A DNA stretch of 64,000 bases from assembly GCA_000469685.2 (NCBI GenBank), contig LS997562.1, positions 8,074,007 through 8,138,006 of the forward strand, written 5' to 3'. The DNA comes from Haemonchus contortus. Taxonomy: Eukaryota > Nematoda > Chromadorea > Rhabditida > Trichostrongylidae. Numbering within the stretch: the first letter of the stretch is position 1; each line of letters starts with the position of its first letter. The notes under the pieces are model-generated. The model ran no database searches. It had not been told where the DNA came from and saw only the letters and a list, made by a program, of their open reading frames with translations. This document shows, one piece after another, positions 14,428 through 30,631 of the stretch. The translations under genes and the position numbers were made by a program.

Positions 14428-16373
14428 GAGAAGGATACTTGGTCGCAGTGGCCATTCAAGATGAGATGAAGGTGGTACCAAACGCTGATCTCAAATCTGT
14501 GTTCCAAATTTGCTAAACGATTCTGCGAACCAAGTTACGGGACCAGTTCTTTCTTGTGCTATACCACTGCAATGAACGGATCACCGAGCCGAGCGAAGAC
14601 CTTACCTGCCGCGGTGGCCTAGCGGCTATTGTGGTGGACTGGTCGGCATGACATGAAGGCTCGATTCTTTGATGCACGCGCTCGTTTTACTTTTTCACAA
14701 AATGTATCCTAAACGCTTGCAGAACGTTTTTGGACTCAATATTGGCCATCTAAAGAGCTAACTCACACTTTAGGAACATTGGCAATGTATAACAGGGGGA
14801 CTTTTTTCCTCTCACCGGCCTAGTAATTTCGGAGCTCACTCGAACAAAAGAGTAATTCTGAACAATTGCTCAACATGGGCTTCAGAGGCTTTAAGGAGGA
14901 TGATTCCAAATGATTCATCGGATCAAGCGCTCTTCAGCATGTTACCAGCGGAATATTCTTGCCGAAGCATTTGATGGAGAACTTTCATTCTTGCAGCGTA
15001 ACGTGGGCGCCATCTAGGAACAGGCGGTAATAAATAGCTTTTGAGCCGTACTACTCGATGCTATGAAAACAATCCTGCTATCCACTGCGAGGAAGTTGTG
15101 TCCGTGAAAGGCGATCCCAATGATCCTCTGCGGTCGCCTGATGAGGAAGAACAGTGACGTTGAACTTTGCGAATGAAACTTCCTTCGTTTGTGGGGATAT
15201 AGAGCTTCGTGAAACGAGAGTGAAACGTAGCCTTCAACTTTGTGATCCGGCCCATGAGCTCTGATTTTATGGCGCTGGTAGAGGAGTCCATAGCCCTCTA
15301 TATGTAGTTCGAGTGTCATAAGCAGTCGCACTTCCTCGTACATGAAAAACACGTTTTGTATCATCACGACAGAGTGCCGTCTACGGAAAGTTAGGGCAAA
15401 GTATGAGAAGCCACGAGTTTTCGAATTACTCTATCTTCGACAAAATGTGATGTCCTATCTAGTCGTCACTATCAGGTGCAAACAAGCAAACCGATCTGTC
15501 TACCTATACAGATTAGTGAATTAGTTGGAAAGATTTATCGTAAAATTAATGTAGAGATCTCATTGTAGAACTGGATGATGCTTCAAATCATCAATGGACA
15601 CCCATAGGGAACAATTTTAAAGCAGGTCGTAGGCGAATCCAGGGTTTTGAGTACAGCCATGGTATCGTGCACCACCCCGTTACCTCATGGAAGGGCTTCT
15701 TGGAACAGCGTTCACTTTAGGATTTAGTGGATAATCATACGTGCACACAAATCCTCATGTTGTTCTACAGTATTTCCTCAACAATGCCAGTTAACCTGTA
15801 CCACCGCTTCGAAAACGCGTACTATATCAGTAATATGTATGGACCCTGTCCCACCTAAAAAGGGTCGGATGAGTCATTCGACGGCCCTCTACCGTACGTG
15901 CAGGGAGCTGCCGAAGATTTCGAAACACCATTTTGACTGTTCGGGGTAGGGAGGCGTATATATTCGGTCAGGTGAGTGAAAAAAATTTTGCTGCTTTACT
16001 GTTCCCCAGAATACTAAAATGTGAGTTAGCTCCGTAGATGGCCAATGTTGAGCCCAAAAAACGTTTTGCAAGCGTTTAGGACACATTTCATGAAAAAACA
16101 AAACGAGTGCATGCATCAAGGGGTCGAGCTTCGATATCATGCCTATCAGTCCACCACACTAGCCGCTAGGCCACCGGTGCACAGGTAAACTCTTTGCTCG
16201 GCTTGGTGATCCGTTCATTGCAGTGGTATGACACAGAAAGTAACTGGTCCCGTAATTTTGTTCTCAGAATCGTTTAGCAAATTTGGAACACAGATTTGAG
16301 ACCAACGTTTGGAAGCACCTACGGCGGTATAGATCTCATCTTGAATGGCCACTGCGCCCAAGTATCCTTCCCG
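14428..16373. repeat. fold-back element with ~400-bp inverted arms containing tRNA-like modules
   Basis: The left arm (about 14428-14825) is the inverse of the right arm (about 15965-16373), separated by about 1.1 kb. The outer end reads GAAGGATACTTGG.CGCAGTGG on both sides. Each arm holds a pol III-like module: an A-box-like GGTGGCCTAGCGGCTA, then a weak B-box-like GGCTCGATTC about 45 nt on. The arms are homologous to those of the element at 50003-51473. The 1.1-kb centre contains no recognisable protein. It lies just downstream of copy B. Confidence 0.75.
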
Positions 16374-16489
16374 TCAGCATTGTTAAAATAACCACTGACC
16401 AGAAATTAGTTGGTTAACGCTGTATTCAGCCGGAATCAGGTTGCCCGTGATCATTACTTTCAATCCAGTACTGAAGGCTCTTTCAAAAC

Positions 16490-16495
16490 TTCATT
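16490..16495 (-). terminator. poly(A) signal of copy B (AATGAA variant)
   Basis: AATGAA on the minus strand, about 31 nt beyond the stop codon, is a common nematode variant of AATAAA. C, D and E have AATAAA at a similar distance. Confidence 0.5.
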
Positions 16496-16526
16496 CGTAG
16501 CAATTAGAATGGTAATGGTTAAATGA

Positions 16527-18889
16527 CTAAACACTTCCAGCAACTACATGTTCTTCGATTCCACAGTCATTGATTCCACGAATCATGCGGAAGTAACCTG
16601 CAATATAATCAGTTCCGCCGGTGTGTTACGTGGCTTTTCGTATACTTACCATTCTCTCCCCAGTCACTGTGGAATGAGTTAGCAATGAGCCAGTACGGCA
16701 CGTCACCTTCCCTGCCCCATCCGATTATCTTCACTGCATGACTTCCTCGCGCTCTACCTGCTGTGTGCTGAAAGAAAGTATTGTCAGCATTGGCATTTTT
16801 TCGACCAAAAAGCATAGATTTGCATATTTTGAGGGATTGAATTTTTGAAAGTTCCGTACTCTATAGATTCCCCTTCGGTAGCGCGAAAAGTCATCATAAG
16901 TAGTGAAAGAGGAAACAACAGGTCCGTTTCTCATGATTTCCCGCTGAATAGCTGTGACCGAATTCGGCACCGCGTATGCGGATCTGCCTGAAAATCCATT
17001 CTGTAGTAGTCGTCGATTATTTCACTCTCGAAGTTTTGTTGAACAAGGTGCATCGAAGCGTTATAATTGAACATTCATCTGGTTCCCACATAAAGCTCAC
17101 CGAATGTCTTGTCCTGTCTATATGATCTCCTGTAACCAGGTACACACGTAGTTCTACACAGTGGAGTCACAGCAGTTCCTCTGCATTCTCCGTAATAGGG
17201 CTCGTTTCCATGACGTCCACATGGGTGGAACGGGTAAGGACGGCAGCAGCCCTTAACAGCCATCCATCATAGAAATCTCGTGTAAAATATAAGAAAGATG
17301 TTGTGATTTTACCGTTGCCCGGTAATCTCCTCCGGTGACAGAACCATTTCGTGCGAAGAACCTCCAAGCTTCAATTGGGAAGCCACCGCTACATCTGAAT
17401 TGGCTCTGATTGTTTTTCTCTTCTCGAAATATATACTATCTCCTACTGACCAACTTTCAGTGATCTCCGTCCCCACCCTGTCACCACGTCAAGGCTCAGG
17501 GAACAGTAGCTCCCTGAGACTACGTTCTAAAAACGGGAGAGTCGAAGACCCCGGGGAGTAAGTGAAGGGAGGTGAGGTGAAACGGTGAAAACTAAATCTT
17601 TTCAAAACTGTAATGAATTATTGATCCATACCCACGACCGCATTGCCTGCCGCAGCATGACAGAATGTCCGTGGCTGAGACATGCACCTGAAACTCTTCC
17701 CATGACTTTAAAGGTACGTTCAAAAGTCACTGATTAAATTCACCCGACGTCTTCCATTGGAGGATATGCAAATACGATCCGAAATGGCTGACGCCGTCGC
17801 CACTGCCCAGCATGAGCCTGAAAAATTGCGGCAAACTCAGCTGATCTACAAGTCCAAACTTTTTACTTGGACATAAGTAAGGGCTGCTCACCGCAGTTAG
17901 CTTGGTCGCGGATATGTCTGAGTGAAGAGCACTGAGGCCATTGTGTACGGGCATCGAAACTGTAATAGAAGTTGTTTAAAATCATTAGGCCACACATGAG
18001 ACGAGTCACTAGCTTTCGGCAAAACTGCTTCCTTCACAATCAACTCAGTTTGGTCAGCTTTTTGCTCACGAAATTATGGGGTTTGCCTAGTTCAATACCT
18101 AGATTCCCTATGATTGTTTGCTCTTTTTGTATCTGCAATCCGATTCGTAAAAGTTTAGTTTCTCTGTAGTGCTTAGCATGTTTAACATTAGAGCAACTGG
18201 GCTTAGCTGGACGGGATTCAGAGTGCTACCTCAGGATTCCCTTGTAGTTGCACGAACCCTTGACCTCCAAACCTATTATATGGTGCATACTGAGGTCGTG
18301 CCCTCGTTGACCGCTCTATCACTTGTATTTCAGCGGATTCCTCGTGCCTTAATCCAGGTAAGGACTCCAAGGAATGAGTGCAGAAGCGATGACTAACCTT
18401 TCCGGGATGTCGCCAGCAGTGCTAGTCGCTTCTTGAACGACAGGCTTCGTGTTCTGGTCGATGAAGCTAAGATCCATCAACCTGCTCTCAAAATCATCGC
18501 CTGCAGGAGTGTCTTCGACCTACAAACAAATGTTTTCCATGTGAATTACAATCAGGAATCGGAGAATTAGTGAATTACCTCGAAGAATTGCTGATTCTTC
18601 TGCAAATACTCTGTCAACTCCTCACCGCTGAGCAACTGCGCTGCCAGTGGAATCTCTTGAGCTTGAAGTGAAGCTGCAAGATTAAAGTTTCGAGGAAGTA
18701 ACCTCCTAGGATTCTAGTATTTGCTCAGAAATCAAGACCCACCAAGAACATCTGCTTCGGATGCGATAGCTGCCTGGAATAGATATAAGCAAAGGGCAAG
18801 TACAAGGCGCTTCTAGAATATGTCATGTTTTCGGAGCAACTGCCAAAAGAGGGAAAATTGAAAGAAGCGATTTTGGGCTCACTTACCAT
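16527..18889 (-). CDS. cathepsin B-like cysteine protease, copy B (complete)
   Basis: Secreted papain-family protease, 345 codons in 12 exons: 18887-18889, 18743-18812, 18579-18673, 18398-18519, 17892-17959, 17744-17817, 17632-17687, 17313-17394, 17101-17251, 16860-16987, 16650-16767, 16527-16597. Signal peptide (KRLVLALCLYLFQAAIAS), propeptide to about residue 96, mature enzyme from FDAR at 98. Catalytic Cys122 (QANCGSCW), His293 ([11 protein letters not shown]) and Asn313 are all present. Two departures: the occluding loop is PCGRH, so the first of the two loop histidines is Arg203, and the conserved Trp after the catalytic Asn is Phe315 (YWLIANSFHSDWGE). The start follows the Met-only first exon of C and D; an in-frame ATG four codons upstream (18899-18901) is possible. 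Introns are mostly 50-110 nt. The one-base donor GTACGG after 16860 is weak. Confidence 0.93.
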
Positions 18890-18917
18890 TGTTGAAAACA
18901 TTTTTGGCCAAGTCAGC

Positions 18918-18976
18918 ACCTCCTTAAATTCACTTCAGTCATGCGACTTGAGGGATTAGCTAAGCCTCCGATAACG
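18918..18976 (-). promoter_or_regulatory. proximal promoter module of copy B
   Basis: Towards the ATG on the minus strand: a GATA core (18970-18973, followed by AC rather than AG), CTAATCC (18953-18959) and GAATTTAAGG, a TATA-like box (18922-18931). From the TATA-like box to GGCC at 18907 the sequence is identical to the corresponding part of copy D. Confidence 0.55.
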
Positions 18977-19844
18977 AGAGAGTGAGAAGAACTCACACTG
19001 AAAACCATAAGGATTTAGATTATTTTAAGCACGGTAAATTCTTAATTATAAAACACTATATGTTGGCGTCACCTCTGATTTTAGGGCCCTCATATTTGGA
19101 TTGGCTATCTCTTTAATCTCATCTTTCCGTACTACTGAGAGCAGCTGCGTGAAATTGTAGTAGTAACCTTGAATCATTATCAGTGAGTCAGCATTTGTAG
19201 CAGTGAGGTGCTGACACGAATTTGTGCTTCTTGCAATCCAAAGCTCCTTAACGGATTGTCTCTCGCTTTCACACGATTCTAATTCTTCGACGCACTGTAG
19301 TGATATTCGCACATTAAAACCAAAAGAAATTCATTCCAATCTCGGAGGTGTTGAGGTACAGTCCATCTTCTACATACATATGTACAACAACGGGAAGTAT
19401 TCCTCAGTGTTATCGAACTAGGAACAAAGCTCTTCCGAGAACCGGAAACCCACAGAGACCATAGTGATGATATGTGATTAATGTAAGTCACTATAGTTTC
19501 GTGAAACCCAGTTGGACCATCACAGCAAAGGGACACTGGGAGGAAGTGATGAAGGGCATTAGAGACCCCAAGCTCTTCTCTCGAGTCAGTCATGAGAGAG
19601 TGCCCGATTCTTCTACAACAAGGCTTGGAAATGCATCTCAAAAGTGATGCCTACAAAGAAAAATGAGGTAGGCTGCAAGGCTCTGCCACACCCATCATGA
19701 TCGGTGTCCACATGGATCAGGACAGCTTCTAAAGTTTAGGTTTTTGTGAACTGCAGTTGGTTCCCGTGTTTCTGCATATAATGATATATAGCCATGGGTT
19801 CATTGAAGTATCACGATACTATTGTACAAGAAGCTCTTATGTCA
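18977..19844. other. intergenic upstream of copy B, no gene recognised
   Basis: Several open stretches of 60-120 codons exist on both strands, but none has a recognisable domain or splice structure. No RNA gene is seen. Confidence 0.35.
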
Positions 19845-20080
19845 TATGTTCATCGATTCAAAAAAGGCTTTTGATACCGTCAAGACAGAAACGGTGATTA
19901 TAGTCACGAGCGACTAGGGTCTTGATAATCATCACTAAAGGATGCACAGCTGCACAGCGGCTACATCAAGTTTATATCCGAAATTTCACCATTCCAGAGG
20001 GTAGGCACTCTCAGTATAAAGAGAGGGATTCAACGAGGCATTCAACCTTTCAATTGCGCTCTCGATCTTTTTGTGCAAGA
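19845..20080 (+). pseudogene. RTE reverse transcriptase fragment
   Basis: FIDSKKAFDTVKTETVI (palm motif A region) is readable from about 19853, followed by broken pieces resembling the NFTTRISPFY and RGVRQGDT region of the family. It joins directly to an endonuclease start at about 20085, so two fragments of different element parts are fused here. Confidence 0.6.
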
Positions 20081-20084
20081 TGGG

Positions 20085-21780
20085 AAGTTCAAGTACGACT
20101 TATAGGATTGACTGAGGCGATAAGGCATCGCCCGCTGCACGTTGTTTCATAGGCAAGGGAAGAAGTGTCACTTGACACATGCGACAACAGAGGCGTCGGC
20201 GGCGTAGGTGCCCTCGTCAATACGCGCTTGGCCATGAACATAGATTCGCACAAAAGCTTGACAGCCCGAATCGAACGTTTGTGATCAAGACGACGTGGCT
20301 TAATTCCAGCTATGACTATCTTTGTGGCCTGCTTACCAACATCAAGCTACGGAGAAAAGGTGGTGGAGGCGTTTTATATGGACCTGCAAAGGCTCCTCAG
20401 AGAGGACCACTTCAACGGCATCGTCGATGATTTCGACACCCAAAATGGTTTCAGAAGAAAGCTGAAGAGCTACATATTGTGGCTCATGGGACGGAATGGA
20501 AGGAGCAGGGTGAAATAATGTCTGAGTTTATCACGTCGACCCACACTGTCCATGGTGACTCGCAGTTCTAGAAACTCGCTCATTTGCGATAGGCATGGGA
20601 GTCACCTGGTGAACAGTTCTATGAAGAAATAGACCACAACATCTTCAATCGGCAGTTTTGGCTGGCTGGCGTCGCTGTTGTTCCGAAGTTCTACGCGATA
20701 ACGTACCGTCATCTCCTCCTCGCTAGATTCTGTTTCTGAGCGCGAGGAGAGAGAGCTGTGGATTTCAGAAAACGAAACTACAAGATCTTTATCAACGCTT
20801 CCGCTATCGACAACATCGATGAAGAATAGAAACGACTCGACTAACCTTCACGATAGTACTACTATAGCAGAGAGTCTCCGAGTAGTCCAAGGGGGTCTTT
20901 TGTCGAAGACTCTCGAGCTGATACGCAAGGAATGAAACGTCCGAAGCTTGCGAAGCTTTGTAGAAAAGCGATAGAGGAAGATTTGAAAGAGAGAAAAGAG
21001 TAGTTATGGAGCGAGTCGTCGAGTCTTCGCAAAGCCTGACGGAATTTCGCCAGTGACAAGACCGGTATGACTTTTCTTCGCCGTCCTAACTGAATATTGC
21101 ATCTCGAAGGGCAACAGAGAATGTCTTCAACGGCTTCTTCTCGGATCTACTCGACATCCTTCCACGTCATGCTTACATACCATTTTAAGCAAGACTGATA
21201 TGTCACCCCTCCAGTGCTCTCTTCCAAATTTGCCTTATCATCAGAATGAAGAATTGCACGGCGCCCGGTCATTACAAGATCAAACCAGAAGATCTAAAGA
21301 GTTCCCCACCAGTTGTTGTCAGTACTTTGGCTGGGCTCTTCACGCGAAATGGTTCCGGCCGGAATGCAAAGTGCCAATCCCAAGGAAAACTAACTAGACT
21401 GTGTCATTTCATAATTAGGAAGATCCCGACGGTACTGGCAACTATCGCCCAGTCTGCCTGCTGTCAGTAGTCTATACTTTTTCCACATCGTCCTCAACAG
21501 GATCGGTAGAATATTAGATGAAGGACAGCTAAGCGAACAAGCAGGGTTTCGGAGAGTCTTCATTACATTCAATACATCCGCACTGTTTCAAGGCTCATTG
21601 GAGTTTCGCGAGAACACGAAGCGCCATTATGTCTGACGTTCATAGATTTGAAGAAGGCCTTTGATACTGTTGAGACAGAAGCGGTAATTGAAGCCATGGG
21701 TAACCAGGGTATTCCACTCAATACATAAGGATGCTTCGTGGGCTCCACGTCAATTTCACTGCCTGGATTTCGCCATCATC
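20085..21780 (+). pseudogene. RTE retrotransposon copy, endonuclease to reverse transcriptase, interrupted
   Basis: Decayed copy on the plus strand, in family order: KFKYDL.GLTEAIRHRPLH (endonuclease start), NRGVGGVGALVNTRLAMNID, YMDLQRLLREDHF, the linker with RASRVLRRLSDGI-type sequence, MKNCTAPGHYKIKPEDLKSS (fingers), YRPVCLLSVVY-like and FRRVF pieces, [20 protein letters not shown] and [14 protein letters not shown]. It stops at about 21780, where the TCTG-array element begins, and resumes at 22770 after a gap of about 110 residues. Multiple frameshifts and stops. Confidence 0.85.
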
Positions 21781-21784
21781 CTAC

Positions 21785-22745
<961 letters not shown>

Positions 22746-22769
22746 AAGCTCACATCCTTACATGTATTG

Positions 22770-23030
22770 TGTCGAGAATTCAGCATGGTGAACGACCTAC
22801 TTCCTCAGCTAAGTAAAAGGGAACGTGCGGTGTGGGGAGCATTCAGAAATAATGAGGCAGCAGCGAAGAAGACAACATCCGGTTCCTCGCTCACCTATTC
22901 GGCACTGCAAGTTTTTCTGCTTCGAAATACGCCTCGGAGGCTTGGACCTTATGAGAGCAGGATGAGCATGCAATCAGCGTCACTCAACGAGTTGAGGAAA
23001 GGATGACGCTCGGAAACACTCGACACCTGC
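22770..23030 (+). pseudogene. RTE fragment downstream of the TCTG element
   Basis: SMVNDLLPQLSKRERAVWGA and LLRNTPRRLGPYESRMSMQS match NIMNDLAPELCRRKRAAWGA and the later LYESKMSML region of the long RTE copy next door. It is the continuation of the copy at 20085-21780. It abuts, tail to tail, the opposite-strand copy that ends near 23060. Confidence 0.8.
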
Positions 23031-23059
23031 AAGTGCAAAGGTGAATCCGGAATTTCGAG

Positions 23060-26000
23060 CCCCTTCCTGTCACCTGTCACCTGTCGTCCCGTTGATCGTC
23101 GATTTCCTCGAGCGGGCGCCAGTAATGTCTCCAGTCGTTCCTGTTACGAGCCACAGTGGTGCAATGAATCGCTCCAAAGACACGAGGATCAACATTCCTT
23201 CTGTTCAGAGCTTTCGTGAAGAAGTCTGATCATCTCGTTGGCGGCCTTCCTGGAGCTCGTTTGGAGTCCCGAGGGATCCAGTCAGTAACCGCCCTGGTCC
23301 AACGATCATCACTATATCGAATAACGTGTCCGGCCCACCTGATCTTCGATTTCTTGGCGTAATCAACGGCATCCCTGATCTTCGTTCGTTGATGGAGCTC
23401 GGAACTCCGGGTTCCCTTCTGCACTTGCCTGTACAGGGAAATTCCGAGCACCGTCCTTTCCGGAGTGTGTTGAGCAACGCTGACAGCATGCTCATCTTGC
23501 TTTCGTAGAGTCCAAGTCTCTGAGGCGTACGAGAACAGCAGTGTCGAAAAGGTGAGCGCGGAGCCGGATGTTCTTTGTCTTCTTCCCTACTCCCTCGATA
23601 TTCTTGAATGCTCCCCACGCGGCGCGTTTCCTCCTGCACAGCTCCGGAGCTAGGTCGTTCATTATGTTGACTCCTCGACCTACATACACATAGCTAGAGC
23701 ATTCAGAGATATTCTGTCCGTTTAGCGTGAAGGAAGCATCAGGTACCAAACCGTTTTTAATGAACATCGTCTCCGTTAAGTTCAGTCTCAATCCGGTCTT
23801 TCCACAAGCATTGTCAAACTCGGCCAGCATTCGTTCCGCGTGCTCGATGTTCGGTGTTATGAGAACGATGTCGTCTGCAAAGCGGAGGTGATGTAGATAG
23901 CGGCCGTCGACCTTCACTCCCAAGTCTCTCCCTCCCAAATGGCGCATGATATTCTCGAGAGCGGCACTGAAAAGTTTGGGCGATATGGTATCGCCCTGCC
24001 GGACACCTCTGTTCACGTTGATAATGACTTCCTTGTAGAATGGTGAAATCCTGGTGGTGAAGTTGTCGTAGAGCTCACGAAGCATCCTTATATATTGGTA
24101 GGAACACCCTGGTTGCCCAGGACTTCAATTACCGCTTCTGTCTCAACGGTGTCAAAGGCTTTCTTCAAGTTGATAAACGTAAGACAGCGGCATTTTGTAC
24201 TCTCGCGATACTTCAATGAGCCTTGTTAGAGTGTGGATATGATCTGTTGTACTGAACCCTCTCCGAAACCCTGCTTGCTCGCATGGCTGTCCTTCATCTA
24301 ATATTCTGCCAATCCTGTTTAGGATGACACGAGTGAAAAGCTTGTAGATTACGGACAGCAGGCAGATTGGGCGATAATTGCCAATATCATCTGGATCTCC
24401 CTTTTTGTACAGCAACACAGTCTTGCTAGTTTTCCACGACGTGGGCACTTTGCATTCCGACACGTACCGAGTGAAGAGCCTAGCCAGAGTTTTGATGATG
24501 ACTGATGGTATACTCTTCAGATGTTCTGGTTTAAACCTATCGGGACCAGGCGCTGTACAGTTCTTCATTGACGTGATGGCATGTCGTATTTCGGAAGGGA
24601 GAACCGAAGGAGCGGTATATTCGTCTTGCCTAAGATGGTGAGTAGGCAGGTAGACGTGGCTGTCGAAGAGATCCGAGTAGAAGTCGTAGATGACCTTCTC
24701 CATTGCCCTCCGGGATGCAGTAACGGTTCCGTCAGGACGACGAAGGGAAGTCATCTTGGTCTTGTAATTGGCGAAGCCCCGTCGGGCTTTGCGAATGCTC
24801 TTTCCAGCTTCAGCGGCTTCGTCCATGACTGCCGCTCTTCTCTCTTTCAGATCTTCCTTTATCGCTTCTCTGCATAGCTCCGCAAGTTCGGACGTTTGTT
24901 TATAATTGCCTGTAGCTCGCGCGATTCCACGCTGACGTATCAGCTCGAGAGTCTTCGAAGAGAGTCGTCTTGGCTACTTGTAGACTCTCTGCTTTCGTAG
25001 CACTATCGTGAAGATGCTCGACGAGCCGGTTGTATTCTTCGTCGATGTTGTCGATAACGGAATCTTCCCATTTACTCGCAAGGGAATCGAAGTAGTCCCA
25101 GTTGATGGAGGTCTTGAGGCTTCGTTTCCGTAACTTCATAGCTCTCTCCCCACGCAATGAGAAGCAGAATATAGCGCGGAGGAGAACATGGTCCGACTTT
25201 GATTGAAGATGATGTGGTCTATTTCATTATGGAACTGTCCACCAGGTGACTCCCATGTCCATCTTAAATTAGAGGGCTTCTGGAACTGCGAGTTACCATG
25301 GATGGCGTGGGTCGTCATGATAAACTCGGACAGCCTCTCACCCTGCTCATTCCATTCAACTCCGTGACTCCCGATGTGAAGCTCTTCAGCCGTTCCTCTG
25401 GGGCCAATCTTGGCGTTAAAATCACCGACGATGACCTTGAAGAAAGTGTGGTCCTCTCTGTAGAGCCTCTCCAGATCCATATAAAACGTTTCCAACTCCT
25501 CTTCTCCGTAGCTCGATGTTGCAGCATAAGCAACGAAGATGTATAGAGCTGGAGTTGAGCCATATCTTCTTAATCGCAAACGTCCGATTCGGGTTGTTAA
25601 GCTTTCGTACGAATCGATTTTCATGGCCAAGTGCGTATTGACGAGGACACCTACACCGCCGACGCCTCTACTGTCGCATGTTCCAAGGAACAGTTCTTCT
25701 CCAGTCTCAAATACAGCGTGCAGCGGGCGATGCCTTCTCGTCTCGGTCAGTCCGATGACGTCGTACTTGATCTTCCTAGCTTGCATCATCAGGTCTTCTA
25801 TACACGCTTCTGATGCAAGCGTCCGTGCGTTGAAAGTACAGATCGCCATCCTGTCCTTCTCCTTTTGGGCAGCCTGTTTTGGCCCTGAGATTTTAGCAGC
25901 CTCTCCCGAGCGGTCCTATCCAACGCTGCCGTATTGGTGGCTCCCTCAGGTTCAGGGGAATGAGGCCCATTTTTATTACTGTTTTTGGCTTGTGAAAAAA

Positions 26001-26370
26001 ACCCATCGTGTAACTTGCCATGCCAAGCTCTGACGTGGGGGGGGGGGGGGGGTTGGACGGGGGGCTTTGTTTTTGGAGGCGGCCCCGAATCGCCTCCCAG
26101 ATACTTCCCAGTGTGACTTGTTCGTCATTCGAATGCAAGCTTTTGGCCGGGTCGATGGGCAGGATACCAACTGCACCCACAGACTCTCCACACACGTATG
26201 CGTGGGTACGCCTGCGAGGAACAGAGGGTATATCGACCCAGCACAGCAGAATCATGGAGTCCATCCTGAATCCACCTGCGTCTCTGGGCAAGTACCGGTG
26301 ACTTTTGGTCGGCGATTAAATCCCCTATCCGCCACCTGGGGACGCCCTACGTAGCCTCAACACTAACCGG
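23060..26370 (-). mobile_element. nearly full-length RTE-type non-LTR retrotransposon, inactivated
   Basis: Longest LINE in the window, about 3.3 kb. From its 5' end: a leader with an open frame (26291 to 25893, CWVDIPSVPRRRTHAYVCG). Then an endonuclease from MAICTFNARTLASEACIED at 25849 with GLTETRR, VIVGDFNAKIG and HNEIDHI. Then a linker (25157-24900) and reverse transcriptase with KNCTAPGPDRF, YRPICLLSVIYK, AGFRRGFS, RQGDTISPKLFSAALEN and the catalytic box LRFADDIVLITPN at about 23880. The C-terminal block is [20 protein letters not shown], ending IDDQRDDR with the stop at 23077-23079, and the 3' tail is a GTGACAG repeat (23066-23088). Frameshifts near 25140, 24870, 24150 and 23500-23640 disrupt it, so it is non-autonomous today. 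Confidence 0.92.
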
Positions 26371-26431
26371 TTGGGGATCCTTCAGTGAGAGAGAACTCAA
26401 TGAAGGAGATTCGTAGTCGAGCCCCTTCAAC

Positions 26432-26510
26432 AGACGAAAATCAGGGACGCCTTCGCGTACGTCAAGAAGTAGAAGATCAGGTGGGCTGGGTACGTCCTGC
26501 GATATTAAGC
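26432..26510 (+). pseudogene. RTE C-terminal fragment
   Basis: IRDAFAYVKK, a stop, then KIRWAGYVLRY matches the [23 protein letters not shown] segment of the long RTE copy, on the opposite strand and adjacent to that copy's 5' end. Confidence 0.7.
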
Positions 26511-26880
26511 GCTTACTAAGCGGTTAGGCGTTACAGACGCCCGCTCGAGGAGACAATGATCAACTGCACGACAGGTAATAGGAAATGTTGATAGTGCACA
26601 GAATTACCTCGAGGTTCAAATCCCAGTTGAGGCTCCTACGCTAAGGTTCCTACCTTTTCAAAATGATTTTTGTAATGGGGCTCTGATGAAATGCGTTATT
26701 ATCCGATGTAAAGCGTAACAGTATGAGCGCTTCAGGCTTATGTGACTGCAGCGGGGCTATATGACGTCCTGCAGCTTATATGGAACAAAAAACTTATCAG
26801 TACGAAGCCATATTATGTTACGCTTCCAAACTTCGAAAAATGTTTTTTTTTCTAAAATCTTTCATGAATGGATGCCTTTC
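26511..26880. other. intergenic, possible pol III-like box
   Basis: A GGTTCAAATCCCAG segment near 26615 resembles a tRNA B-box, but no A-box or cloverleaf at proper spacing was found. Nothing else is recognised. Confidence 0.3.
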
Positions 26881-26885
26881 AGAAC

Positions 26886-26891
26886 TTTATT
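26886..26891 (-). terminator. poly(A) signal of copy C (AATAAA)
   Basis: AATAAA on the minus strand, 29 nt beyond the stop codon. Confidence 0.65.
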
Positions 26892-26919
26892 GTACACTCG
26901 TATGTCTGTATAAAAATAA

Positions 26920-30049
<3,130 letters not shown>

Positions 30050-30077
30050 CGCTTCGGATGTCGTAGTTACGTGAGTA

Positions 30078-30140
30078 TCTCCTTATATTCGTTACGCTCA
30101 GCTGTCATTTAAGGATTAGACTTTTGACTTCCGATAAGAA
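30078..30140 (-). promoter_or_regulatory. proximal promoter module of copy C
   Basis: Minus strand towards the ATG at 30049: CTTATC (30133-30138), CTAATCC (30113-30119) and GAATATAAGG, a TATA-like box (30081-30090). Spacing matches copies A, B and D within a few bases. Confidence 0.6.
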
Positions 30141-30630
30141 GAGTATTAGAAGAATTCGGAAGAAGGGCTGATAGATTGGACAAGTCAGCTATCTCACCAC
30201 ACCCAAGAGTTTTTCACTGGTCTACTGCAGCTTTATCAATTGAAATGACCGAGAGTAAGTAAAGTCATGTACTCTTGATCGGATCATCATCTTGCTGGCT
30301 ATACGTCGATGTTTTATTATGGGTCAGAAACAGAAGCATCTTAGAGTGCCATTCGGATAAATAAGTGCAGGATGCAAAAGAAATCTAGTCGTGAATAGTG
30401 ACTGGGACTGTTTCAAAGCAAAGGCTAGAGGCATTCCCTTTGGCGATTGATTTGCAGAGGAGCTGGAAATCCCACTATCCCATCTTTGCCACAGTTGTGA
30501 TCAAGGATAGAGGTTTCATCTTCTCAGATGAGTCTGGGAGCATATGATCGACCACGGTGTGATGAGAAGCCAGGTTAACCTGGGCGAATACCAATCCGCG
30601 ATTTGTATTCTTGACCTTGCATTATGTTGG
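30141..30630. other. intergenic, no feature recognised
   Basis: Distal upstream region of copy C. No supported feature. Confidence 0.35.
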
Positions 30631-30631
30631 T

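Noticed and set aside
15014..15367. 117-codon frame in the centre of the fold-back element as a transposase
   Set aside because: No catalytic or DNA-binding motif is visible, and the alternative frame is equally open.
18899..18901. Upstream ATG as the start of copy B
   Set aside because: It would add MFST before the Met that lines up with the Met-only first exons of C and D. Kept as an alternative but not chosen.
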